Shown: in pieces, positions 50,909-63,328 of the stretch
Position numbering within the stretch: the first letter of the stretch is position 1
Layout: the number at the start of each line of letters is the position of its first letter
DNA from: Tubiluchus corallicola
Lineage: Eukaryota > Priapulida > Priapulimorpha > Priapulimorphida > Tubiluchidae
DNA: 64,000 nucleotides
Assembly (NCBI GenBank): GCA_030141605.1
Contig: JAQGDQ010000015.1
Coordinates: forward strand, 124,001 to 188,000
Direction of reading: 5' to 3'
Translations under genes and position numbers: made by a program
Notes under the pieces: generated by a model
Databases searched by the model: none
Told to the model about the DNA's origin: nothing
The model's input: the letters and a program-made list of their open reading frames with translations, nothing else

Positions 50909-51261
50909 TAGGGGTGAGCATTCTCTACCAGAAAGCGAATTCGAATCGAACCGAACTTCAGTGTTTCGAACTCGAATTGACTTTGAAAGATTTTCGAAAC
51001 GTTTTCGAACCACCAGTAAAAAGCGGACACAGAAAGACCATGAATATTACTCGATTTTGTTCAGCAGTAAAACTATTAATAATTTGTTTAAAAATTGTCC
51101 AGAGAAATAGCAGTAAATTCTGCTAATTGCGTGATGTTTCAAACGTTTTAACGATAATGAACTTAGGTTGTTGAAGTGCTGAATTATTCGAATCTATAGT
51201 TTTAGGTTCAAATTGAATTTAAATGTTTAAATTCGATTCAAACGTTCAATGCTCATCCATA
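50909..51261. mobile_element. hAT-like MITE, 353 bp, with 8-bp target-site duplication
   Basis: The ends TAGGGGTGAGCATT and (as reverse complement) TATGGATGAGCATT match at about 12 of 14 positions. The flanks GTTTATAG (50901-50908) and GTTTATAA (51262-51269) match at seven of eight and fit the nTnnnnAn target of hAT elements. The inside is rich in TTCGAA/TCGAAC palindromes and has no transposase. It sits just upstream of ZRANB2. Confidence 0.75.
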
Positions 51262-51269
51262 GTTTATAA

Positions 51270-54149
51270 GCCACCTATCAATCTGATCAAATTCAAAAAT
51301 TCAGTGGGCTCACTTCATTCCAGGTGAAAGAACTCAATTCAATTACAAGATGCTAATTATTTTGGTGATTATAGTTAATCACAATACAACAGCATAAAAT
51401 AATACAGACTCGTTAAGCGAGGAAAGTTCAACGAAAAGACTAAAATTAATCCAAAGAATAAGATGCACTCTTAAGTTCTTCATGAAGCCCATTGTTACTA
51501 TTTACGAGCTGTGAGCGATTTTCCGAGTGCAAGAGTTCCCGAATGATATTAGTCACTGAAGATCTTTTGAATAGAAAACTATAATTTAACAGATTCAACA
51601 AAAAAATCAACATGTAGTTTGTGTTATGGGGTTACGTACATCAAGAAAATGCTGAGACATATATGACTGAAGTCTGTCAGTAAACTAGCTATAGTTCTTT
51701 TCATATGTTTCAATATCTGACTAAACGAATCCTTAAAAGTTGTAGTTTAGGTGTACTTATTGTCAAACATATGTTGTTTTCTTTGTTCAAATGCCAGATT
51801 ACAAAATTTAATTTCCCCAGCTTTACTCAACAAGAAATACAACAGCTGCAGCAACAAGAACAACATAACAACAAATGTATGTCCTGTCGAACATTTCATA
51901 GCCTACATGTTTTTCAGAGATGTGCTGACAGTGGAATAGCGAAGATCTGACCCAGATTTTTAGTGACTAAACTGCGGATTTTACTCGAAAATGTAGCATG
52001 GGCTTTTTGTTAATTTCCAATTTATTTACAATGAAATATGACCCAATTTCAATATTTTTTGTTTTGCGGCGTGGTGTATTGGATGTGTTATGATAGGGTG
52101 TACGGCACATACTTGCCTTCAAGTAGTATCGTCTGGTTGGCATGGTATCGTGTACATGCATGGTATGTGGTGTGGATTCTGGTTAATTAAGTGTTTGCAA
52201 GCACAATTATTTAAAAATGAGAAAGTGTATGTTAGCTTCTCATTTTTTGGCAATAAGACGACAATCATCATTCAAACTACGATTTTACATAGATATTGAA
52301 CACCCTATATTCAATAAACTGCAACGGAAAACAAATCTATTGTCAAATTAAATGAAAAATTACATATTTTCTAATCAGTAAAGCATACAATGTTGGCTAT
52401 GTATCTCAAAATGTATCAGTAACAGCGTTAACAATGAACACATACATTGGCAACGTAGTTGACAATGAACAAATACATTGGTAACGTAGTTGACAATGAA
52501 CATAATATTGGTAACACCAGTTACGGCATTAGTAAAAATAAAAGTTAATAAAACATTTACAAAATGCAGCATTTACTTCTTAAACGTCTATGTGTACAAT
52601 TTCAGTTAATTCTGAAAATCGCAATTATAACAAGGCCTGGATACTAATATTTACAATCAACCCTGCTACCACATAGCAATAATAGGGTTAATAGTAACAG
52701 AGCTGACAATTCAACAAAATTCACGTCTGGCAGACATTTGCTAATTTATGCTTAACTTCTGAAGCGGTTGCAGCTGACATAAGCTGGCGTAGTACCTTAT
52801 GTTGCTGACAAATTTTAGGTCCATATATAAAATGTTTGCTCTTATGATATAACGTAACAGCGAACATGTATAAGGAGATGCTGATTGTGTAGCAGACCAG
52901 TAACAGAATTGGCAAAAATTATATTATCAAAACATATATTCTGTATGAATGTCAGTTTCCGTTAACTAGTCTCCTAATACAACTTATATTTATGTTTCCA
53001 TAAAAGATTGATGCTCTATAGTTAATGTAGTGTATGATTAGTTAATGTCATGAGACATAAAACTGTACCCTACCCATAGAATGCCCCATTTCACAAATAC
53101 ATCCGGAAGTAGAACAAATTATTTTTGAAAGAAATCAAATAAAACAACGTGTGACACACACAAATTGGTCTAGAAGCACAGCTTGGCAGATCTATCTAAA
53201 ATTATGTATCTTAAACTACGTTTATAATGTGAATAACAATATGACAATTGACAAAATAAAAGTGAATAACTTGTGAGATCGAGTGCGAATGTGTCAAGGA
53301 AGACGTTATGACAAATATGAAGAACGAAAAGATGAAAATGTTAATTAATAAACTAAAACTGGATTGAGGGCAGAAACTACAAAATTAAGATCATCTGCTA
53401 ATCTATTTCATAGTTATACTTATACTTATCAGGAGATGTGATATTACAAACAACATTGTAATTTTATTGTATAAGCATTGTTGTCAATGTTAGGTGTGCA
53501 CGCACTCTACCAGTATGCTGATAACATGCAATAATTCTGGATCTCTATTATCTTACTAATTTGCCTTCAACATTTTTGCCTCATGTCTGTATGATATAAA
53601 TTAGCGATAAATATATAATGTTCTAGCATGTATTTATGCAGTAAGCATATAGGTACTCTTGTCATAGATTTATGATTCTTGTCAGTCTCGCACTCTACTC
53701 GTACATTGTGTGCAATGTGCATTGTAGACTTTTTTATTTCGTTTTATTTGTCGGAAAATAGCCTTCGGCTAATGTTATCTTTCAAGTATACCGGCTAATT
53801 TTTTTACTACTACTAGATGAGAGAAGCTGCTGAAATCATTTTTCCGTGCAATTTTGCCACAGGTGTCGACACTTTCTCTGTCATGGCGAAGGCACGTTTC
53901 AAGTATTTGAAATGAATTATATTTATGAGTAATGACAGACTAGTTAAAAAGGTAATATCTTTTGCAGTGTGTAGTAGAATAAGGTCTAAGTGGGTTAGCA
54001 GAACAACTTTTTAGCAGACAAATTTAATTTAGAAGTTTTTGGAAACATTTTGGTACTACGAGGACTTTCACAGGATGTGTTGAGGAAAATAAGACGTAAT
54101 TTTAGCGAAAAGGGTTGGAATCAGTTCATTTGAAAAAAGGTAGGGAAAG
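51270..54149. other. Intergenic stretch without a recognised gene
   Basis: No coding region is supported. It contains a short 31-bp tandem repeat (52432-52520). Around 53160-53420 a few LINE-like phrases are too degraded to delimit. ORFs in this stretch are short and featureless. Confidence 0.4.
52432..52520. repeat. Minisatellite, 31-bp unit, about 2.8 copies
   Basis: The unit ACAATGAACAMATACATTGG + YAACGTAGTTG is repeated with few differences. The last copy is truncated and carries a small deletion. Confidence 0.85.
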
Positions 54150-54945
54150 CGCGTACAACTATGGTAGGATAAACTTGAATCATGATCTACCGCTAATATG
54201 TATTTGAACATTAAACCACGATCAAAGCTGGATGAACGATATGTATAATGCCGAGTTGCTGGTGAGAGCAAGAATTGGTTCAATGGATATTAATGGAAAT
54301 CCATTATTTAGATGGGTGATAGCCAGGCTGCATAAGATTATGGATATCCATAAAATAAGACCAAAAATCCATAAAATAAAATTTGAAAAATTCCTAAAAT
54401 AAGAAATGCATAAAATAAAAAAATATTTTTTTGTGATTTTTTGTACAAAGTAACGAGTTGTAAGCATTGGCAACACTGAAAACGAACGTTAGAAGGAGAG
54501 AAAGAGAAAGAAAACAAACCAACAAAAGCGCATTTCCGGATTTGCTATTTTACATTGTTTTTTCTCATTGTCTTTTTGTTATCAAGATGGCGAAGTTTCA
54601 ACCAAATGAGCTGTAGTTTGGTCTAAAACCAAGTCCTGCGTGTTTAAAAACACGTTTCAAGCACTCCTGTTTTTACTTTTTAATTGATTTCCCCCTGGAC
54701 ATCTCGTTGCAGATATAGTCTATTTCTTATTTTATTGATATCCATAAAATAAAATTTCAAAAATCCATAAAATAAGCTATTTTATTTATTTTATACATAT
54801 CCATAATCTTATGCACCCTGGACTGATAGCTGAATGTGATAGAGTTTGTAAGTGTGGTTTGGACTTCGGAGAATCTACAGTACATTGTGAAAATGAAAGA
54901 AGTATGGCTATTTGGGAAGTAGTTTCAGATGAGGATCGTGTGATA
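54150..54945 (+). mobile_element. LINE C-terminal fragment, split by a MITE
   Basis: Before the MITE the frame reads AELLVRARIGSMDINGNPLF ending RWVIA. After it the frame resumes ECDRVCKCGLDFGESTVHCE, a CCHC finger of LINE type. Reading across after removing the MITE and one target copy restores a continuous frame. Only the last 100 or so codons of the element are visible. Upstream limits are uncertain. Confidence 0.65.
54323..54821. mobile_element. Inverted-repeat MITE of about 499 bp inserted in a LINE
   Basis: The termini CCAGGCTGCATAAGATTATG + GATAT and the reverse complement of ATATCCATAATCTTATGCAC + CCTGG differ at one of 25 positions. Subterminal CCATAAAATAA motifs recur on both sides. 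The flanks GGTGATAG and ACTGATAG share TGATAG, consistent with an aged 8-bp target duplication. No transposase is present. Confidence 0.85.
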
Positions 54946-54949
54946 TAAC

Positions 54950-56330
54950 TGTATATCACATTGTTATTCATGTTATAACACATGTGTATAACATGAATAA
55001 AGAAGCAAATGTAATAATTGAAAACCCCAGTAGGATTAACAGAAGATATCAAAATATTGGAATCAGTGAGACAAGGCGCTCCAATTGCCCATATAAGACC
55101 AAAATTATATTCAATTGCACTGAATGATGTGATAAGTAATAATTTCCCATTTACATGTATAAGCCCTAATTTGACTATTGTAATAATGTTATTTGTAGAT
55201 GATGTGATAGCTTTAGGGTCTAAACAAACAATAAAGAAAGCGATAGAAAACTTTAAAGTATTGGAAAACACAAGGAGTTAACATTTAGTCTGAAGAAAAC
55301 TAAATATACGAAAACAAAATTTACTAAGAAAAAGGATAATGAAGAAATAGAAGGCAAGTTACAAAATGGAATAATCTAGAGGGTAGACCAGTATAAATAT
55401 TTAGGTGAGTGGTTAAATGCAAAATGCAACTGTGAATTATTACTTGAAAAAAGAATGGCGAAGATAAAGTACATGATAAGAGAAATAATGAGAACCGGAA
55501 ATGAACAAAATGTAGGTAAAAAAGCAACGGACGTAAGATTGCTTATGTATGAAACTATGATAATCCCGTCAGTATTGAACAATTGTAAAACATGGACGAA
55601 TATTAAAAAAGATGAATGGGAGAGCTTGGAAAAAATACAAAAGGAAATGCTAAGAAGAATTCTCAATCAAAAAAAAACTAGCACTCCGTACTGGTGTATG
55701 TTAGCTGAAACAGGTTTGTGGCCTATGCAAAAACGGGTTGACTATAAAAAGGCTATGTTTTATTATTCGCTGATGAACTCAGATGTAAACAAATTAGCAA
55801 AACAAGTAGTACTTGAGCAAGAAAAATGGACATATAAAAATTGTTGGTATTCAGAAATATGTGAATTCATAGATAAATATCGAAAAAAGGACAAGATCAA
55901 GCAAATAAAAAATGGAGAAATTAAAAAATCAACATGGAAAAAAATAAAAAAGCTATAAATCAAAAAATATTACAGGAACATAAAGATAAAGTCGAGACAA
56001 AATTATGATTTCTCGATGGTGAGAAATATGAGAAACAACGATATATCAGTGAGTTTCCTTGCAGCTATAAGAAAATGGAAATTAAATTAAATGTGAAAGA
56101 ATTTAAATGCAATTACAAAGGAAACAAATGAGAAGATTTACTTTGCCCTAAGTGTAGGATTCAGGAAGATACAGCAGAACAGGCATTAAGTTGTGAGAAG
56201 TCGGAAAGAATAATAAATAAGTATAATGTAAGGATAAAGACTATAAAAACAACAGAAATAGAAACCCTTGAATGATTAGTAAGAGCATTTAGAGAAATGA
56301 TGGAATCAAGAGAAAACATATAGCAGTTAT
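54950..56330 (+). mobile_element. LINE fragment: reverse transcriptase motifs, thumb and C-terminal finger
   Basis: The frame at 55018-55281 holds RQGAPIAHIRPKLYSIALND (an RT palm motif) and IVIMLFVDDVIALGSK with the catalytic V-D-D. After a frame change, QYKYLGEWLNAKCNCELLLE is followed by an open frame at 55455-55958. That frame contains LEKIQKEMLRRILNQKKTST and MLAETGLWPMQKRVDYKKAM. Near 56140 comes LCPKCRIQEDTAEQALSCEK, a finger with Gln in place of His. This thumb-plus-finger style recalls LINE clades with a restriction-like endonuclease (R4/Dong/NeSL type), but no endonuclease was confirmed. At least three frame breaks make it inactive. Confidence 0.75.
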
Positions 56331-58120
56331 AACAAAATGTAATGAATGGGAAGGGTGGCACTTGTATGCAGAACTAGGAATGACCATATAATGATGTCAG
56401 AAGAAAGTAATCTGCTCTTGCACGCTTAATAGGTTGTGCTCACCTTGGAAAAGGTGAAATGGAGCCAGTGAACCACTGTGTGAGTTGGGTTCTGTTCCAA
56501 AATATTGATTGTGGAAAAAAGCTTCTTAGTGATACAATGAAAAAACGTTGTGAGATAGGAATCGTAAGCCTTCTCTAAGTTTGTGTTTTTTCTGCTGTGT
56601 AGCAGTTTTTACTGCTCACCTTGATCAAAAAAGTCTAGGTATTGAACTGATCAGAACTGAATTGTACTTGAAGGGAAGATCGATCAGCTGTCATGACAAT
56701 GCGTAGTTATGAAAAAATTGCTGTTTCACTGCTACGAACAATAAAATCGGAATAAGCACCAGTCTTTTAACAATTTTCAATGATTTTCTGGTGGGCATAG
56801 GATGAGCTAGTAAACAAACCGAATCTCGATTTTAGACACTATAGTTTCAGTATTAGACATTTCAACCTGCAGATGTCCAAAATATGGAGTCTCCACAAAA
56901 GTTTGGTTAGGTAGTCTGGACAAGGAGTGTTGTAGTGTGAGTAAACCTTTCTTGCATTTTTCGAACATGGAAATAAGTTCTTAGAGAAGGAGAATTGTTT
57001 TAAACCTTTAAATTATAATATGCTCATAATAAAAATTAATGTTTAAAATTATATCTCATAATAAAATTTTATGTTTAAAGTTATCTATGTGACAACCGTA
57101 TGTAACATAATAATCACAATTGCATCTATAGACTGGTATGCTTCCACATGTATTTATTTAAATAAGTTACAGTCTGGTGTGAGCTGTGCTGGTTGTAGTC
57201 TATACAGGCAGGAACTTAGTCAAGTTAGTGGCATTTTCTTCTACTATTCGCTTGACGATAACTTTGATCATACATTTACCGTTTCTAAATTCAATAGATG
57301 GTGAAAAATCATGAGATATTTTTCAAAATTGGAAGAAAGGGAAGTTGCGATTAAAATCGAGGGTGTGGGAATGTCTGCTCTATTACACTGGCTCAGGTTG
57401 TAATGACTAGTGGGCATTTGTATTCCTTTGCATTTATATGGAATATCAACCTATAATTTCAGGGTGTGTGACTTTATGTAATGACTTGCTCATGACTTGC
57501 TGAAATAAGTTAGTGCATGTAATTATCTGCCACGTAACCCAAATCCTGTTATCAGTGTTAAGTATCAGCTACACTTATTACAGAAGCCTTTTTGATCCTA
57601 CTGTTTGGAGTTCATTAAATTATTGCCTTTGCATTTATATGGAATATCAGCCTACAGTTTCAGGGTGTATGACTTTATGTAATACCTCATGACTTACTGA
57701 AATAAGTTAGTGTATGTAATTATCTATGTCATAAAGCTAAATGCTGTCATCAGTGTTAGGTATTAACTACACTTATTACCAGAAGCTGATTTGATCCTAC
57801 TGTTTGGAGTTCATTAAATTAGAATACTTAAAGATGTCTCTGAAACCATTTAAAATGAAAAACTTGTGGTTGGGCCAGAGCTGTGTGAAGTAGAATCAAG
57901 GCATTTAACTACACTTGCAGAAAAGTATTTCAAATGGCTATTATTACTATAAACTTTACATGATTCATGGTGCACAGCAAAGTAGAATCCAGTGCTTTAA
58001 ACTGTGGGGCTTAGTCAATGCAAATGTTTGCAGCAAGACCGGAACCTAGAGAGCCTGATTCAAGCAAGGCTACACCTCTGAAGTGAGCTGCTGAACAGGC
58101 ACAGGCACCTTAGACATAAA
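56331..58120. other. Non-coding stretch with a 200-bp tandem duplication
   Basis: No gene is recognised. The notable content is the duplication at 57421-57819. The open frame at 57071-57304 has no family features. Confidence 0.4.
57421..57819. repeat. Tandem duplication, unit about 200 bp
   Basis: Copies at 57421-57620 and 57621-57819 share long blocks: CCTTTGCATTTATATGGAAT, GACTTTATGTAAT, TGAAATAAGTTAGTG and GATCCTACTGTTTGGAGTTC. Similarity is about 85-90% by eye, with small indels. Confidence 0.9.
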
Positions 58121-58542
58121 GGGGCCATCCACATATAACGGTATCAAGTTTAGGGTAGGTAGGTGGCAGGAGACGTGATAACACTATTAAACACGAGGTA
58201 GGTAGGTGATTTATCATTATCTGACTTCACACTTTTTTCATGTATGCCAGCAGCAGGCAAAGAGGATGGATCTGCAGAATGGGTCTGTGAGAATGAGTTC
58301 ATTAAATTGGGGCTGCCATTGCCTCCATCGCTGATGCCAATAGAATCCGTTGATGGTTTTCCTTTAATTAACACAAGTAATGTTGCTGCCTGTCCTTGGG
58401 AGAAGGAAGAATAAAATGTACAAAAAGCTACATTGGTGTGATATCGATATCAGTATAAGGGGTAGGTATATGGTAACGTGATTATAATGCAAGGTAGGTA
58501 GGTCCTCGAAATTGGCTAAAAACTTGATATGTGGATGGCCCA
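58121..58542. mobile_element. Short inverted-repeat element carrying a non-transposase open frame
   Basis: The left end GGGGCCATCCACATATAACG + GTATCAAGTTT mirrors the right end (reverse complement GGGCCATCCACATATCAAGTTTT). GGTAGGTAGGT motifs lie inside both ends. No clear target duplication was found. The interior has a minus-strand open frame of about 74 codons (58150-58374), for example SDGGNGSPNLMNSFSQTHSA, that looks protein-like but unlike any transposase. Confidence 0.6.
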
Positions 58543-58708
58543 AACAGCCAGAGGCAGTCTAGAGCGCTTAGAATCCAGACGGTCATGAGCCATTCATTGA
58601 CCAGTTTCAGCGTAAATTAACTTCGGTTACAAAACGTATGTACGTGACCGCCTGACTATTCATCCTGCCAATTTTCCATAACTGAGAATTTCTTCAACCA
58701 GAGTGCAT

Positions 58709-58755
58709 GTAAGTACTAACTTGTAATATTTAAATTTCACTTTTTTTACTTTCAG
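58709..58755 (+). other. Predicted 47-base intron in the DPM1 5' UTR
   Basis: A consensus donor GCAT|GTAAGTACTAAC and a pyrimidine-rich acceptor TTTTTTTACTTTCAG|TTGG bound a 47-base interval, 127 bases before the DPM1 start. Its presence would mean the gene has its own spliced leader exon. Confidence 0.45.
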
Positions 58756-58867
58756 TTGGTCTGAATACCATTGAACCTCAGCATCACTGACATACACGAC
58801 AGTATTTCATATCGTGGATTTGCTTCAGACTAAAAACATATGTTCATTTATATGCGTAAGGAATTAA

Positions 58868-59605
<738 letters not shown>

Positions 59606-60190
59606 AACAGCAGTTCAATAACAAACTTTGGTAATGGCAGTTGGTAAAGAATTAAAACACTAGAATGGTGAATGACCCTCTTGAACAGTAGTATTCCTGC
59701 ACCATAAAATGTTGATTTCATGATTTATTGAAAGGTGTAAATTTTTGTTCAAGTACATTATGAAGAGTACAAATGTAGTCGAGGCCTAATATCAAGCGCT
59801 GTCTATTGAACATTTAAATACTTAACTTAGGCAAGGTTACTATATATCTTTTTGATTAATAGATAAATGTGACAGAAATATAATAAGAAATGGCTTCCTT
59901 TTGTTTATTAGCATTTCTGCTTCAACAACCATATTTAATTTCTCTTTTAACTGTGTTTAAATATCATTTCAAAATTGATTTGATTTGTAATTACGTAATA
60001 CAGTGTATAAAGAAGCTTATTAATTGCCAGTAATTGATAACTACTTGGAAAAATCTAAGATTGAAAGTTCAGAATTAGCAATACAGCAACAAACACTACA
60101 AGCAACCACCTCAACTGAGTCTTTCAGAATGCAGAAGTCCTCTCACAATATGTGCAACTGATATCATGCGGATGAGCAGGTCTGTGATTC
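59606..60190. other. Shared 3' region of two convergent genes
   Basis: This holds the 3' UTR of DPM1 from the left and of ECPAS from the right. It is AT-rich with no coding region. Exact polyadenylation sites were not assigned. Confidence 0.5.
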
Positions 60191-63100
60191 TCACTTTTGC
60201 AACTCGGGCGCATGTAGTTTCTTTCGTATTTCTGCCGCTCTGTGTTGTATTTCAGGCTGACTATCTGCTGACATGGCACTCAAAGACACGTCAATTTTCT
60301 TAATCAATTCTTCTGAGATAACAGTGTCTTTGCTACAGGAACTGGCTTTGTTGATCACTGTCTCTATGAGAGAAAGTGATTGCATTCTGATGTTGGAGTA
60401 CTTTGCTATGCCTAAAATGATAAAAGAAACACATGTAAATGACTTCCACCTTCAGAAAAACCTGTGCAGATAATCAAAACATCCTGTTCCTGTTCTCGGG
60501 GCACGTACAAGTGTTCCTTTCTCAGGGGGAATCGCATAGAATAAATGTGATCAATCACTTTAATTTATTAAGTGATTCGTCTTGTTTCTATTGCATTCCA
60601 AATATTAAATCCAGCATTGAATAGTGACATGGGAGGTATTTTAAAAGCAACTGTAAAGAACATACCTAAGCAACTGCATACAGGAGGGATTATCATTCCA
60701 AAAAGCTTTGAGACCATTTCAGAATTTGCTTGTATGTTTTTACTGTTTTCAGCGATTTGTAGTCTAAATAAACATATTGTAGTCATTATTAAGTGTATAC
60801 GAGTTGAAACAGTAATTATTAGCATTCAAAAAGAAAACTATAAGACCATTTTGAAACACAAATAACTTCCATTGCAATAAAAAAGCTGGTTCATTTTCAC
60901 ATATTTGATTTCTCTCTAAGTTTATTAAATCAGAATATACAGTCTAAAAAATTGATTTGATAAAATGATTACAAAAAGACCAATGCAAACCTGTCAACAA
61001 TTTTTCCTTGTGCCTTCAGAATCACCAGTTGAAGTTTCCACGTGTTAGTTGCCAGTTGCGAAGTCAACAATTCACATAAACTTTCCTGATATGTTTCTGA
61101 AATGAATAATTGCAAAACTTACAAGAATCTAGATAACCACAGAAACTGAATTGTTCAAGAAATCTTTCAGTCTATCAATAAAAATTTATAGTCAACATTT
61201 ACCAGAAGTTAAAACCTTACTCTGTGTTTGTGGATCAAATGGCCAAGCTTTCCCTAGTGCTTCATAGCTTACTTCCTGTAATCGTAACTTCAATAATTGA
61301 CTTTCACGCTTTTCTTCTTCATCGTCTGAATCAGTAGCCTCTTTCTGAAATAAGACGCTCGATTTACGAACAAGTAAAAAACTGTCACTTTAGAGTTTAG
61401 ACTAACAAAACAACAATGATTTACAAGTTCAGATGGTGCAATATAAAAAGTAATAAATACTTTTAATGATAAAAATTTGAATCAGCTGAATGTATTTTTG
61501 GGACCACTTCTTATATGCACAGCATCATTTTATGTCTGCTGCAACTGTGCTAATAGACAGTCATTTTTGACACTCTGCTTCATGCATCTCAACTAGGTAT
61601 TATTTTGATGGCCTGTAAAGTAGTCATTTCATGTTTCAATGTATTACTAAGTGTTCAGCTTAACGGTCTCTATCTGATGAATTTGGTCTGATTTTACACT
61701 CACTTTACCAGTTCTAAAGACCCAATATGCACACTGTTCACAAAGCATTAACTGCATATAAAAGCTATGAGTTTTTTTAATGTAAAAACAAACAATTCAT
61801 TTTTCAAACAATTTGAAGTATTTTAATTAAATGGTACAGCAAAAAAACTGAATAACATTTTATATTCAAATGCAACATACTTTTTGTAATAAAGGAAAGA
61901 TGATACCACTGAGGTCTGCAAATCTGTCCACTACAAGCTCTTCTAGAATGGTCCCTGTGCACCGAATTGCCACACATTTATATGTTAATTGTTCTCGCCT
62001 ACATTCTTTTAGCATTGCATCCTCAATAAGAGACACTGACAGTTCTGGTGCTCGTTCATCTTTTAAAATTTCCCTGCAATTATCACGACCAACAAATAGT
62101 ATCATCCGTTAGTTATTTTCAACTGTTTCCAGCCTCCCCAAAACCTGTTTATTCATGTTCCTATATGTCACACTATTACTTACACCAAAAAAGTTGATCT
62201 ATCCTAAATTAAAATTTCCTTGTCTGGATAAATACTAAGATAGATACAGATACGTTTTTCAAAGCTAATTACAATGCGAAATAAACAAAATTGCTTAGGC
62301 AAACTACAAAAACTCTATGAGGAGACAGTAACAGTTATGGAAGAATATGGTAGATTCGTCCCTAAAATTCAATTTATTTGATCTAAAAAAACAAAAGTAG
62401 TGTACTCCCTGTTTTGTGGTGTAATTGGGTACATGAGATCATACAGTTTAAAAAATATTTCTGGTAATCATTGGCATCACAAGAAAAATTACAAAAACCC
62501 CCGTCATCATAACTGATCATACTCTGATATTCTCCAGTGTCACATTCTAAACACTTTGAAGGTAAATAAAATCATTTATACTAAAACTTGTTTTGAAACT
62601 ATATTGCACAATGATAGCAAAACAACGGTTTATGATTCTGTTGAAAAGATAAATACAACTTGCATATTTATATGCTCAAAATTTGGAAATAAATAAAAAG
62701 GAAATTCTTATTTTGGATTTAACCAGTTGCACATATGTCAGTTGGTGAACAAGAACAATTTTTAAAGTTCCGCTTACTTGCAATTCGTACACAGTGCAGC
62801 CAGAGCTTCTAAAAGTGCCTCTTTGCCGTCCCATGTACGAGAAGTCAACCCGTCCAGCAGTGCATCCAACAGCTGCCTCAGGTGAACTGCACTTAAATTT
62901 TTACTCGACTTATTTGCTGAAAACAGAAAAAGTCTCATAACATCATTGGTATAATAGCTGAGCTTGAAAGCACAAATAACATCTGAAGACTAATACTATA
63001 CATGAAGAAAAAAAACTGCTGTTTTCACGACAGTTAGGGTGGTTCAGTAAAAGTGAACTACAAGACATGCACATGCCTAGGTCAATGATGTAATATACAT

Positions 63101-63328
63101 TGACCAAATAACATTAACTATTTAGCAATCAAAAAAGTGCAAAAACATTACCAATGGTTTCCATAGCAGTAGCAGCTTGAGCTTTTCTGTGCCATGAATT
63201 TGAGTTTAGACCAGCTTTTGTAATATCAATTAGTTCAGACAAATAGAGACGAATTCCTCCTTCCGTGCCAGGTGTGCATTCTGTCCACACGTCTTCAAAT
63301 ATGACTTTATCATTATTGCTTGGATCTT
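60191..63328 (-). CDS. ECPAS: ECM29/ECPAS proteasome adaptor, last seven exons (gene continues beyond the window)
   Basis: ECPAS (Ecm29) is a long HEAT-repeat protein that binds the 26S proteasome and links it to membranes and motors. Minus-strand exons: 63152-63328, 62778-62916, 61881-62073, 61221-61344, 60991-61096, 60666-60763 and 60191-60411 (with the stop). All have GT-AG borders and consistent phases. They encode about 285 C-terminal residues that align in order with my memory of the human C-terminus: TPGTEGGIRLYLSELIDITK, GLTSRTWDGKEALLEALAAL, VVDRFADLSGIIFPLLQK, EALGKAWPFDPQTQ, TNTWKLQLVILKAQG and SADSQPEIQHRAAEIRKKLH near the end. An acidic DSDDEEEKRE insert replaces a similar charged stretch. 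The 5' exons are outside the window; no compatible upstream exon was found up to 64000. Confidence 0.93.
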
